Assembly (NCBI GenBank): GCA_034440275.1
Contig: JAWXBS010000105.1
Span: forward strand, 1 to 17,996
DNA: 17,996 bases
DNA from: VFBF01 sp034440275
GTDB taxonomy: Bacteria; Pseudomonadota; Alphaproteobacteria; Caulobacterales; Aquidulcibacteraceae
Direction of reading: 5' to 3'
Positions 1 to 7,933 of this stretch are shown piece by piece. The notes under the pieces were generated by a model. The model worked only from the letters and a program-made list of their open reading frames with translations, did no database searches and was not told where the DNA came from. The translations under genes and the position numbers were made by a program. Within the stretch, counting starts at the first letter, position 1. Every line of letters begins with the position of its first letter.

Positions 1-38
1 ATCTCCGCCTTCATGTAGTTCGTCAGCACGCCGCCCAT
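1..38 (-). CDS. 5' end of an unidentified gene, next in the KS/ACP operon (partial)
   Basis: Only the first 12 codons are inside the window, reading MGGVLTNYMKAE on the minus strand from an ATG at 38. A GGAGG motif sits 7 bases upstream of that ATG, and the stop codon of the preceding ketoacyl-synthase-like gene is only 23 bases away. This makes it very likely a real start and a continuation of the same operon. The residues are too few to name a family. By context it should be another enzyme of the acyl-chain assembly pathway. Confidence 0.55.
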   Translation of the reverse strand, partial: MGGVLTNYMKAE

Positions 39-61
39 CGTCGCCCTCCGACGCAATTCTG

Positions 62-931
62 CTACGGCGGCGCGGTGCGGACAAGCATGACGCCGTAGCG
101 TCCGTCGGGATCGGCGTTGACGTGGACCAGGGCGCCCGAACCTTTGTCGAGAAAGGCCGAAATGACGGCGCCGCTCTGGCTGTCGTAGTGCGCGCGGCCG
201 GCGCGATAGTCGAAAGTCTCAGGCAAGCCTGCATCGTGCAGGAACGCGGCGCCGTCGCCGAACTGGCCCGTTGCGCCGGCCGTCGCAGACCCTGCGCGCG
301 CGAGGCCCAGCGCCGCCGCGCGATCGCCGAACACAGCCGCCGCCGTGATCGCGCCGCGCGCGCCGTTGGGGTCGGCGCTCAGCAGCAACCAGTGGCTCGC
401 CTCCGCGACGGGCGTATCGGGTGGAAGATGCAGGCGTCTGCGCTGCACGCTGAGCGGTGGCGTCACGATGTCCACCGATCCCACCAGCGCGTGCTTCACC
501 GCGCCGCTGGCGAGATCGAACAGCGCGAGCTGCAGCGTCGTCTCGAAGCTGAAATAGCGGTTGCACAGAAACGTGCTGCGCCCGTGCAGGCCGAAATGCT
601 TCGAGATGTAGAAGCACGCGGCGTTCGACACCGTGTTGATGAAGTGCAGGGGCTTGGGCGCCTCGCCGTCGCGGAAGAGCGCCTCCATCACCTCGACGGT
701 GACTTCCATATCGCCGCGCCCGGAGGTGAAATAGACGGCTGTGTCCTCAGGCGCCTTGCGGCCGCCGAGGCATCGTCCCGCGCCGATCAGCGCGAGCTGG
801 ATGAACCGTCCCACGCGCCGCACAGGCTGGCCTGTCGCCTCTTTCACCAAGGGCTTGAGATCGACAAGCGCATCGTCGGTCTCGACGGCGGCGTAGTAGT
901 CGCCGCAACCATGGATGAAGGCCTCACGCAT
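62..931 (-). CDS. Ketoacyl-synthase-like protein without active-site Cys (chain-length-factor-like)
   Basis: The protein has 289 residues with a thiolase/ketoacyl-synthase N-terminal fold. The stretch FLCNRYFSFETTLQLA (121-136) lines up with the nucleophile region of the upstream synthase (FTFNTACTASANALLYA). Phe127 then occupies the catalytic Cys position. The later GH-type His motif is also absent (YDSQSGA at 249-255). I start it at the ATG at 931, which overlaps the end of the synthase gene by 8 bases (ATGCGTGA). A longer frame to 991 only shadows that gene. The family resembles the ketoacyl synthase N-terminal-like proteins of aryl-polyene-type clusters, where an inactive subunit pairs with an active KS. 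I infer that it forms a heterodimer with the KS encoded just upstream and shapes chain length or specificity. The exact pathway is unknown. Confidence 0.75.
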   Translation of the reverse strand: MREAFIHGCGDYYAAVETDDALVDLKPLVKEATGQPVRRVGRFIQLALIGAGRCLGGRKAPEDTAVYFTSGRGDMEVTVEVMEALFRDGEAPKPLHFINTVSNAACFYISKHFGLHGRSTFLCNRYFSFETTLQLALFDLASGAVKHALVGSVDIVTPPLSVQRRRLHLPPDTPVAEASHWLLLSADPNGARGAITAAAVFGDRAAALGLARAGSATAGATGQFGDGAAFLHDAGLPETFDYRAGRAHYDSQSGAVISAFLDKGSGALVHVNADPDGRYGVMLVRTAPP

Positions 932-2066
932 TGGCGACCACCAGTGCGGAATTGTTGCCGCCGAAGCCGAAATAATTGAGCAGGAACGCACCGGGTTCGA
1001 CGGGCGTGGGCGCTTGCGTCAGCGTCACGCCGAGTTCTTCGCTGGTTGCGCCGATGTTGGGCGTGCCAGGAATGAAGCCGCGCTCGACGGCACCGCACAA
1101 CAGGATGAGTTCGTTCAGGCCGCAGGCACCGAAGGTATGGCCGATGAACGGCTTCAGCGCGCACACCGGCGGCGGCGCCGGGAAAACCCGCAGCAGCCCG
1201 GCCGCTTCCGCTTCATCGTTGAGAAGGCTCGCCGTGCCGTGCGTCTTGATCGCGCGCAGGGACGATGCATCCAGTTTCGCGGCGCGCAGGGCATCCGCAA
1301 TCACCGACGCGATCGTGGAGCCGTCGGGATTGGCGGCCGATATCGCGTAGGGGTCGCATGCATTGGCGCCGCCTTGCAGACGAAAGCCCTTGCCGTCGCC
1401 CATGCCGACCACGAGCGCCGAACAGCCTTCGCCCAGAACCAGCCCGCGTCGTCCGGCGTCGAATGGCTTCATGCCGTCGCGCGCGAGCAGATCGAGGCTC
1501 TGGAAACCGAGCGCCGTGATCGCGTTGAACGCCTCGACGCCCAGAACAAGCGCGGTCTTCGCGTGGCCCGCGCGCACCATCGCATCGGCGTAGAGGAGCG
1601 CGTTGGCGCTCGCCGTGCAGGCGGTGTTGAACGTGAAGTCCGGCCCGCCGAGACGCAGCGCGCGGCGCAGTTCGTTGCCGAGATTGCCCATGCTCGAATT
1701 GGACGTCAGCGGATGCGCATCGAGCCCGGCGGCGAGTTCGCGGCGATAGACCGCCTCGGTGATCGAGATGTCGAGCGACGACGTCCCGACGAAGAGCGTC
1801 GTCTCGCGTCGCTGCGCCTCCGTCAGTCCTGCCGCCGCGATGGCGTCCTCAGCCACCTCCACCGCCACGCGCATCAGGCGCGTTTCGAAATCCGTGAGCG
1901 GCGCATCGCAGAGCGGCATGCTCGGCACGTGCTCCACACCCGCGCCGAGCGGCACCGGCGTCAGCACCGGCGGCGGGGGCGCGCGTTCCAGCGCGTCGAG
2001 ATTGGCGGCGACGCCGCGCCCGAGATGGGTGTGCAGTCCCGCGCCCAGAAATCTGACGCCGCTCAT
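924..2066 (-). CDS. Beta-ketoacyl-[acyl carrier protein] synthase
   Basis: This 380-residue condensing enzyme carries the full Cys-His-His triad: Cys150 in FNTACTAS, His276 in KTHGTAS, and His310 in FIGHTFGACG. The Gly-rich C-terminal loop FGFGGNNSALVV (366-377) is also typical. The family performs decarboxylative Claisen condensation of malonyl-ACP with an acyl chain, in the cytoplasm. The start at 2066 overlaps the ACP stop codon (ATGA), which indicates translational coupling and predicts that this ACP is its partner. A longer in-frame extension to 2354 is arginine-rich and overlaps the ACP gene, so I reject it. The genes for an ABC exporter and a Cys-less KS homologue on either side suggest a dedicated secondary lipid or polyketide pathway rather than housekeeping FabF. 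Confidence 0.9.
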   Translation of the reverse strand: MSGVRFLGAGLHTHLGRGVAANLDALERAPPPPVLTPVPLGAGVEHVPSMPLCDAPLTDFETRLMRVAVEVAEDAIAAAGLTEAQRRETTLFVGTSSLDISITEAVYRRELAAGLDAHPLTSNSSMGNLGNELRRALRLGGPDFTFNTACTASANALLYADAMVRAGHAKTALVLGVEAFNAITALGFQSLDLLARDGMKPFDAGRRGLVLGEGCSALVVGMGDGKGFRLQGGANACDPYAISAANPDGSTIASVIADALRAAKLDASSLRAIKTHGTASLLNDEAEAAGLLRVFPAPPPVCALKPFIGHTFGACGLNELILLCGAVERGFIPGTPNIGATSEELGVTLTQAPTPVEPGAFLLNYFGFGGNNSALVVANA

Positions 2067-2338
2067 TGCGGCGCGTTCTGTCCCGCAATGATGAAGTCCG
2101 CAAGGCTCGCCACGCTCGCGAGCGCCTTGCGCGCATCCGGGCCGCCCTCGATGCGCACGCCGTAGTGCTGCTTCACCGCCATCGAAATCTGCAACGCGTC
2201 GAGGGAATCGAGATCGTGCTCGCCGCCGATAAGGCGCGCCTCGTCTTTGATCTCTTCGGGCGCGATATCCTTGTCGCACTCGGCGACGATCATCGCCTTG
2301 AGGTCGGCCATCAGCGCGGTGCGGTCCTCGATCGCCAT
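2063..2338 (-). CDS. Acyl carrier protein
   Basis: This is a 91-residue carrier protein. The phosphopantetheine attachment site is Ser45 in HDLDSLDALQI, matching the DSL motif of ACPs. It carries growing acyl chains as thioesters for the neighbouring ketoacyl synthase. The ATG at 2338 is chosen over a GTG one codon earlier because AGAGGAAG lies at good spacing before the ATG. That ribosome binding site overlaps the stop codon of the permease gene, and the ACP stop overlaps the synthase start (ATGA), so the three genes should be co-transcribed. It is longer than housekeeping AcpP (about 78 residues) and much less acidic at its C-terminus, which fits a specialised carrier. Confidence 0.9.
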   Translation of the reverse strand: MAIEDRTALMADLKAMIVAECDKDIAPEEIKDEARLIGGEHDLDSLDALQISMAVKQHYGVRIEGGPDARKALASVASLADFIIAGQNAPQ

Positions 2339-2346
2339 CACTTCCT

Positions 2347-3524
2347 CTAGTCACGCGTCCGGTAGATCAGCCACGCCACGACCAGCGCCACGGCCCCGAA
2401 GCCCCCGAGCTTCATCAGCTCCGGCGCGATGGCGGCGGTATCGCCGTCCCGGAGCAGGAGATCAAGGAAGCCGTCCAGTCCCCAGGCCATGGGCGACCAC
2501 GCTGCCACATCCTGCATCGCCGCGGGCATCACGAACTTGGGAACCATGATCCCGCCGACGGCGGCGAGCACGATGTTGCCGAGACCGCTGAGCATGGTCG
2601 CCTGTTCGGTGGTCCGCGCGGCGACGGCGATGAGCAGCGCAAGGCCGAGCGCCGCGAGCGACACCGCCGCCGACAGCAGTATCAGCGCAACCGGAGAGCC
2701 CCGGATCTGTAGCGCTTCCCCGCCGAGCAGCGGCACGAGGAACACGCCCACCGCCAGCATCAGCGCCACCTGCAGCTGGTTGATCGCGAAGTAGGGGATG
2801 AGCTTGCCGAAGAATTGCGTGACCGCGCTCACGTTCGTGGTGCGCAGGCGCCGGTGCGCGCCGAGTTCGCGCTCGCGCACGAAGGTGTTGGAAAAGGGGA
2901 TCGCCACGAAGAAGATGGCGAAGACGAGCCAGGCCGGCACGTTCTGCTGTACCGCGCTCGGCGCGGCTTCGCGCGCGAAGGCGTAGGTCGTGACGATCTG
3001 CGCCTTGCCGGCGGACTGGTCGCCGCCGCCTGCGCCGACGCGCTGCAGGAGGAGATCGAGGCGCTGACGCCCGACCGCCTCGCGCAGCACGCCGAGGAAG
3101 ATGGCTTCGGTCTGCTTGCTCGCATCGGGCGCGACGATCACGGTGAGCAGCGGTGGTGCGCCCGGTTGCGGCGGCGTCAGAACGGTCGCGCCGAGGTCTT
3201 GCTGACATCGACGGCGAACGAGAATTCGCCCGCGCGCAGGCGCTGCCGGAGGCGTTCCTCGCTCGGAAGCGGCGTCGTCTGCGAGATGCGGAACGCGCCG
3301 TTGTCGGCGAGACGTTGCGTCAGCGCCTTGGCCGCATCGCTGCCGTCGCGGTCGATGACGAGCACGTCGATCGCGCGTCCGCCGCGCGCGGCGTAAACGT
3401 CCTGCAGCGCCAGCGACATCACGAGGATGAACACCAGCGGCAGGATGAACAGAAGCGCGAGGCCGTGGACGTCGCGGCCCAGCAGTCGCAGTTCCTTGAC
3501 GATGCAGGCGATCAGCGCGGTCAT
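2347..3524 (-). pseudogene. ABC-2 type transporter permease, interrupted by a one-base frameshift
   Basis: The N-terminal part starts at ATG 3524 (MTALIACIVKELRLLGRD). It has a first membrane helix at about residues 22-40 and a periplasmic-type region up to VDVSKTSA, then meets a stop at 3177. The rest of the protein, from DLGATVLTPPQP onward, continues in another frame to the stop at 2347. It has about five membrane helices and the usual ABC-2 ending. Adding one base near 3197 (AAGACC to AAGGACC on the coding strand) joins the halves as SKDLGATVL and gives a 392-residue protein, normal for the family. The start overlaps the ATPase stop (ATGA). It should form the membrane pore of an exporter with that ATPase. 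Either the gene is newly inactivated or there is a base-call error; the otherwise intact sequence favours a recent event or an error. Confidence 0.85.
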
Positions 3525-4456
3525 GGCCCGCCGTCCTGTTCGAGGAGGCCCAGATAGATCGTCTCCAGCTTGCTCGCGCCGTAGTCGAGCCGCGCCACAT
3601 GCCCGCCCGCCGCGCGGATGCGCGCGAGCCAGCCTTCGAGCGCCGCTTCACCATCCAAGGTCACGTCGAATCGAGCGGCGTCGATCCATTGCGCCGGCAC
3701 AAGGCTCTGGCGCGCCGCCTCATCAAGCGGCGCCGCAAGCGTCACGCGCAATCGCCGCTCGGCGCCGCGACGTACAAGCGCTTCCGTGCGCTCCAGCGCG
3801 ATCAGCGATCCCTTGTCGATAACGGCGACAGAATCGCAGAGCGCCTCGACCTCTTCCATGTAGTGGGAGATGTAGATGATCGTGAATCCGGACCGCTTCA
3901 GCGCCGCGATCGCGTCCACGATCAGCGCGCGCGACCGCGCATCGATGCCCACCGTCGGTTCGTCGAGATAGAGAATGCGCGGCGCGCCTACGAGCGCGAT
4001 GGCGAGGTTGAGCCGCCGCTTCAGGCCGCCGGAATATGTCTCCGCGCGACGGTCGAGCACGTCGTCGAGCTGGCAGGCCGCGCTCGCCTCCGCGATCCGC
4101 GTCTTCCGCAGCGCGCCTTCGACGTTTTGCACGCCCGCGAAGAACTCAAGATTTTCGCGTCCCGTCAGCGCCGGATAGAAGGCAAGCTCCTGCGGCGCGA
4201 TCGCGCTCGCGGCGCGCACGGCGGGGAGGTCAGTGCGCACGCTTGCGCCCATGATCTCGATCTCGCCGTCCTGCAGTTTGATCGCGCCGGTGAGCAGGCC
4301 CAGCAGCGTGCTCTTGCCTGCGCCATTGGGACCGAGGAGGCCAAAGCAGGAGCCTGCCTCGATCGAGAGGCTCACCCCCGCCAGCGCGTCGCGATCAGCG
4401 CCGCGATAGCGGTGGCGCACGTTCGAGACTGTCACGATGGGTCCGTCCGTCGTCAT
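3521..4456 (-). CDS. ABC transporter ATP-binding protein, ABC-2 exporter type
   Basis: This is a 311-residue ATPase with all nucleotide-binding motifs. Walker A is GPNGAGKST (42-50), the Q-loop Gln is at 89, the signature is YSGGLKRRLN (141-150), Walker B is ILYLDEPT (161-168), and the switch His is at 198 (ISHYMEEVE). A C-terminal extension of about 90 residues after the core is typical of the DrrA/CcmA group. It energises export through the permease encoded immediately downstream with a 4-base overlap. As first gene of the minus-strand operon it should be transcribed from the 4457-4639 divergent region. Its substrate is not determined by sequence; the ACP and ketoacyl synthases in the same operon point to an acyl product. 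Confidence 0.93.
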   Translation of the reverse strand: MTTDGPIVTVSNVRHRYRGADRDALAGVSLSIEAGSCFGLLGPNGAGKSTLLGLLTGAIKLQDGEIEIMGASVRTDLPAVRAASAIAPQELAFYPALTGRENLEFFAGVQNVEGALRKTRIAEASAACQLDDVLDRRAETYSGGLKRRLNLAIALVGAPRILYLDEPTVGIDARSRALIVDAIAALKRSGFTIIYISHYMEEVEALCDSVAVIDKGSLIALERTEALVRRGAERRLRVTLAAPLDEAARQSLVPAQWIDAARFDVTLDGEAALEGWLARIRAAGGHVARLDYGASKLETIYLGLLEQDGGP

Positions 4457-4563
4457 GTCCTGCCAGAGTCCTCGAGGTCGCGCCCTGTAGAGCCTGAGCC
4501 GGGGGCTTGCGTCCAGATGTCGGCGACCGGTCGCGCGGAGCGTCCTTGGTTCGGACCGTCTGT

Positions 4564-4591
4564 TTGACTCCCTCGCTGCCGCCGCTCTAAC
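4564..4591 (+). promoter_or_regulatory. Candidate promoter for the YceI lipoprotein gene
   Basis: TTGACT at 4564-4569 and TCTAAC at 4586-4591 are separated by 16 bases and match a sigma-70-type -35/-10 pair moderately well (5/6 and 4/6). The predicted transcript would start about 40 bases before the ATG at 4640. No equally good pair was seen for the divergent ABC operon in the same 183-base gap. Confidence 0.4.
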
Positions 4592-4639
4592 CCTCGCCGC
4601 TGATTTTCACCCCACCACAGCCAACCAAGAGACGCCCCG

Positions 4640-5347
4640 ATGAAACGTTTTGTGATTGCCGCCACGCTCTTCGGCGCCCTGGCGAGCACCCTGACCGCCT
4701 GCGCCCCACCCGCGCCAGCCCCCAAGACCGAAGCGCCTGCGCCCAAGGTCGAGCCCGCGCCGTCCATCGAAGGCATTCCGGCCGGGACGTACAAGCTCGA
4801 CAAATATCACGCGAGCCTCGATTTCCGGGTCAGTCACCTCGGCTTCTCGAACTACACGGCGCGCTTCACGCGTTTCGATGCGACGCTGGAACTCGATCCC
4901 GCCAATCCGGCGACAGCGTCCATTACCGCAACGGTCGATCCGAACTCGCTTGCGGTGCCCACGCCGCCGGCGGGCTTCCTCGCCGAGCTCAAGGGACCGC
5001 AATTCCTCGACACCGCCAAGTTCAAGGAGATTACTTTCAAGTCCACAAGGGTGGAGCCGCTCGCGGGCGGCCGGGCGCGTATCACCGGCGATTTCACGCT
5101 GCACGGCGTGACGCAGCCGCTCGTCCTCGAAGCACGCTTCAATGGCGGCTACCCAGGCTACGCGCCGATGGACCCGAATGCTCGAATCGGATTCTCGGCG
5201 ACCGGCGTCATCAAGCGCTCCGCGCATGGCATGGGCTACGGGGTGCCTGCGCCCGGCACGCGCATGGGCGTCGGCGACGACGTGAACGTGACTATCGAGG
5301 CGGAATTCACCGGCCCGCCGTTGCCGGTAACCGACCCCGCAAAGTAA
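4640..5347 (+). CDS. YceI family lipoprotein
   Basis: This is a 235-residue secreted protein. A lipobox LTAC places the lipidated Cys at 21, followed by a Pro/Ala-rich linker (22-46). The YceI lipocalin-like domain then runs from GTYKLDKYHASLDFRVSHLG (about 49-68) to the C-terminus, with the conserved FTLHGVTQPL segment. YceI proteins are periplasmic beta-barrels that bind long polyprenoid or amphiphilic molecules. The lipobox suggests this copy is membrane-anchored. It is transcribed away from the ABC/ACP/KS operon and may share its promoter region. A functional link with exported lipid is possible but not shown. The upstream ribosome site (AAGAGACG) is weak. Transcription ends at a strong hairpin directly after the gene. 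Confidence 0.92.
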   Translation: MKRFVIAATLFGALASTLTACAPPAPAPKTEAPAPKVEPAPSIEGIPAGTYKLDKYHASLDFRVSHLGFSNYTARFTRFDATLELDPANPATASITATVDPNSLAVPTPPAGFLAELKGPQFLDTAKFKEITFKSTRVEPLAGGRARITGDFTLHGVTQPLVLEARFNGGYPGYAPMDPNARIGFSATGVIKRSAHGMGYGVPAPGTRMGVGDDVNVTIEAEFTGPPLPVTDPAK

Positions 5348-5359
5348 TGACCTGAAGCG

Positions 5360-5396
5360 GAAGCGCGGCGTCAGAGGACGTCGCGCTTCTTCTTTC
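5360..5396 (+). terminator. Rho-independent terminator of the YceI gene, inside the 3' end of the GFA gene
   Basis: A 13-pair stem (5360-5372 with 5377-5389; 12 Watson-Crick pairs and one G-U) closes on an AGAG loop and is followed by TTCTTTCT. The strong stem plus T-rich tail supports intrinsic termination in the plus direction. The left arm holds the last bases of the convergent GFA gene, including part of its stop codon. The loop, right arm and tail encode its last residues. Confidence 0.8.
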
Positions 5397-5832
5397 TCGA
5401 TCTGTCCCAGACCACGCCGGGAAAGCCCTTCAAAGGCACGAGGCGTTCGCCAAGATAGGTCCACGGCGCCATCTGGTCGATGGCGATGTGGTAGCGCGGT
5501 TCGCGGCCCGTGCCGTCGTCGAACAGTGCGCGGGGCAGGTTGATCATGGCGGGTGCGTGCGCGCGCTCGTACATGAGAGGTGCCCCGCACTTCGCGCAGA
5601 AGCTGCGTTTCGCACCGGTCTTTGCGTCGTCGTGCGTACTGATGTGCCTGTCGCCTTCGACCACGCGACAACGACTGCGATAGGCGCCGACATAGGTCGC
5701 GTAGGCCGCGCCGTGGGCACGCCTGCTGGCGGGTGAATGGTCGTGCCAGGCCCAGCGCGCCGGGACGCCGATCTCGATGACGACGGTCCCGCAGAGGCAG
5801 CGCCCAGTGATCGTCATCGCCGGCTTCGCCAT
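5371..5832 (-). CDS. GFA/CENP-V domain protein with altered catalytic zinc site
   Basis: This is a 153-residue protein of the glutathione-dependent formaldehyde-activating (GFA) fold. The structural zinc ligands are present: Cys12 and Cys14 (RCLCGTV) and Cys79 and Cys82 (SFCAKCGAPL). The middle Cys cluster that binds the second, catalytic zinc in Gfa (CHCxxC) is instead HDHSPAS (30-36), so two Cys are replaced by His and one by Ala. The enzyme is therefore probably not a classical Gfa, and its substrate is unknown. The ATG at 5832 follows the stop of the large membrane-protein gene by only 4 bases, so it is probably the second gene of that transcript. An internal ATG at 5817 is an alternative start. 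Its last codons lie inside the YceI terminator hairpin. Confidence 0.85.
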   Translation of the reverse strand: MAKPAMTITGRCLCGTVVIEIGVPARWAWHDHSPASRRAHGAAYATYVGAYRSRCRVVEGDRHISTHDDAKTGAKRSFCAKCGAPLMYERAHAPAMINLPRALFDDGTGREPRYHIAIDQMAPWTYLGERLVPLKGFPGVVWDRSRKKKRDVL

Positions 5833-5836
5833 GCCG

Positions 5837-7882
5837 CTACACCGGCACGGTGACGTGCTTGCCGCCGAACACCGCCTGCCAGTTTTCGATCTCCGAGACG
5901 ACGATGTCGTCGGCGGCGTGCGCGAGATCGGCGACCAGGCTGTAGTCCGCGCCGTCGTCGCCCGCCGCCAGAAGCAGCGTGATGCGCGCATGCACGGCGT
6001 TGAGCTTCTCCGCCGTGACCTCCGATATCGCGGCAAAGCGCTCGAAGTCGCCGAAATAGCGGATGCCCGCGATGGACGCGCCGAACGTCGGCAGCAGCAC
6101 GCCCAGGAAGGTGAACATCTTGGTCGTCGGATAGACGAGTTCATGGACATCGTCGGCCAGCAAAGCGAACGCCGTGAGGCCGAGAAACAGCGCCACGGAG
6201 ATGACGGCGAGGATGAAGAGCGCTTCCGACAGCCTGTCGAGATTGTGGTGCACGGTCGTGAGGCGCTGCGCTTTGGCGTGATGGTAGTCGCGCTGTCGCA
6301 CGACATGGTCGTCGAGCAGCGTCTGCAGCGCCGCGCGCAGATAGGGGCGCGTCACCACGATCGCGGGCAGTCCCACTTCGCGCAGGCCCTGACGCGCATA
6401 CCATTCCGGCCATGACGTCTCGGTGCCGCGCGGCCACCGCCCCGGCGCGCGCGCGACGCCAAGCGTCAACAGCAGCGGCGCATGTCGGAAATACTCCGCC
6501 ACCCGGCGTGTCTCGAACCAGCGGCCATGCCACCGTCGTCGCTGACCCAGGGTCGTGATCGTGATGATGGCGGCGAGCATCAGGAATTCGATGGCGGCGA
6601 AATATCCCTTTTCGTCAGCGGTCGCGAAGGGGAGGTAGGCGATGCCGATGACGATGGCGAGCGCCGACAGCACGAAGTTCGCCACCATGCCGCCGCGATA
6701 GACGTCCGACAGATGTGAGGAAACGCCATCAGCCCACGCATAGCGGCGCAGCACGTTTTGCTCGATGCGCTCGGCAAAAGTCGGGTCCGCTCCGGGCAGG
6801 GCGCCCGCCGCCGCAAGAACCACCGCGCCGCTTCCGGCGGCGATAGCGTCGGGCGTTTCGTATCTCGCGGTGAGCGAGCGAAGCGGCGAACGCTTCTTGT
6901 CGCCGCCGAAGAGCGCTTCGATGCGGCGATAGGCGTGCCAGAGCCCATTGCTGCGCGCATGCCAGCGTTCCTGCGCTATGGTGGCAACGCCCTGCGACGC
7001 CGGCTGACCGCCGCGCGCCTTGCCATGACTTTTCCTGTGCGCGTCGCTGCCTGCTTCAGGCGCCAGCACCGCGCAGATGATCGCCTTCAGCGCCGCAACA
7101 CGTTCATCCACCGATGGCGGCGTACCTGCGAGTGAAGTCAGTGACTCCGGCGTGCGCAAGATGCGCCACGCTTCCGGCGTATCCGCATCGACCCAAAGCA
7201 CCGGCGCGCCAAGTTCGAGTGCGGCGGCCACAGTATGTCCTGTGCCGCCGACGAAGAAGTGACTGACCCCGTCCCACACCGCCACGATCAGATCGGACTG
7301 CTCGATCATGACCCGCGCGGCGAGCGCGACGCGCTTGGAGGAGAGGGCTGCAAAGCCCTGAGCCTTGGCGAGATCCTCGGGCGCCGACTGCGTTGCGAGG
7401 AAATGGCGCGTCACCGCGTCATCGTGATCAGCGAGTTCAAAAAGACGCGCCGATGCATAGAGCGCGCGCACATTGTCAGCCCGCGCTTGCACGGCTCCAT
7501 CCTCTGCATCGCCGCCGTCGAGCAGCGCGCGCGCATCGTCGGCATTGGCGGGCAGGGCGTTTATGGCGGCGTTGAGCGCGCGTCCGAACGGCAGCGGAGC
7601 CACAAGCTCCCAGCCCCGCGCCAGCGCGCTGCGCGCCGCGATTTGGTCTGCGCCGTCGGCGAGCATGGAATGCAGGCGCGTTGGGGCGATGGAGCCTTCG
7701 CCGAAGGGCGCGGGCGCTGCGGCGACAGCGGCGTCGATCGCATCAAAAATTTGCGCCAGCACGGCTTCGATACGCGCCGCGTTTGCGACAAACGCCGTGT
7801 GCCCCGCGCGGTGGCCCGTCACCCCGAGTGACAGGCGCACGCGCGGGGGCGGCGGCGCGGAAACGGTCTCAGGTTCGCTCAT
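5837..7882 (-). CDS. SLOG-like nucleotide-binding domain fused to a four-helix membrane domain (SLATT-like)
   Basis: From ATG 7882 the protein has 681 residues. The N-terminal 240 residues look like a Rossmann-type SLOG domain: LSLGVTGHRAGH (17-28), LADGADQIAA (74-83), SDLIVAVWDG (196-205) and the Gly-rich GGTGHTVAAALELG (212-225), followed by a PVLWV strand. A basic linker follows. Four membrane helices are at about 399-419, 427-445, 554-577 and 586-607. Between helices 2 and 3 is a long cytoplasmic segment beginning RWHGRWFETRRVAEYFR. SLOG domains bind nucleotide-derived ligands. SLATT domains are predicted membrane effectors in prokaryotic conflict systems, and here sensor and effector appear to be one chain. 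No clear ribosome site was seen. The open frame continues upstream to 8260 through an alcohol dehydrogenase remnant, so I reject that extension. The family assignment comes from motif recall, not from a search. Confidence 0.7.
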   Translation of the reverse strand: MSEPETVSAPPPPRVRLSLGVTGHRAGHTAFVANAARIEAVLAQIFDAIDAAVAAAPAPFGEGSIAPTRLHSMLADGADQIAARSALARGWELVAPLPFGRALNAAINALPANADDARALLDGGDAEDGAVQARADNVRALYASARLFELADHDDAVTRHFLATQSAPEDLAKAQGFAALSSKRVALAARVMIEQSDLIVAVWDGVSHFFVGGTGHTVAAALELGAPVLWVDADTPEAWRILRTPESLTSLAGTPPSVDERVAALKAIICAVLAPEAGSDAHRKSHGKARGGQPASQGVATIAQERWHARSNGLWHAYRRIEALFGGDKKRSPLRSLTARYETPDAIAAGSGAVVLAAAGALPGADPTFAERIEQNVLRRYAWADGVSSHLSDVYRGGMVANFVLSALAIVIGIAYLPFATADEKGYFAAIEFLMLAAIITITTLGQRRRWHGRWFETRRVAEYFRHAPLLLTLGVARAPGRWPRGTETSWPEWYARQGLREVGLPAIVVTRPYLRAALQTLLDDHVVRQRDYHHAKAQRLTTVHHNLDRLSEALFILAVISVALFLGLTAFALLADDVHELVYPTTKMFTFLGVLLPTFGASIAGIRYFGDFERFAAISEVTAEKLNAVHARITLLLAAGDDGADYSLVADLAHAADDIVVSEIENWQAVFGGKHVTVPV

Positions 7883-7933
7883 GGAAGCGGGCGCGCTTTC
7901 GGTCTGGAGAGGAGGGGGAATGCCCGTCCCCGC

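Noticed and set aside
915..2165. Long plus-strand open frame (416 codons) opposite the ketoacyl synthase
   Set aside because: The product is Arg/Glu/Ala-rich without domains and is antisense to a gene with a complete catalytic triad; it is typical of GC-rich shadow frames.
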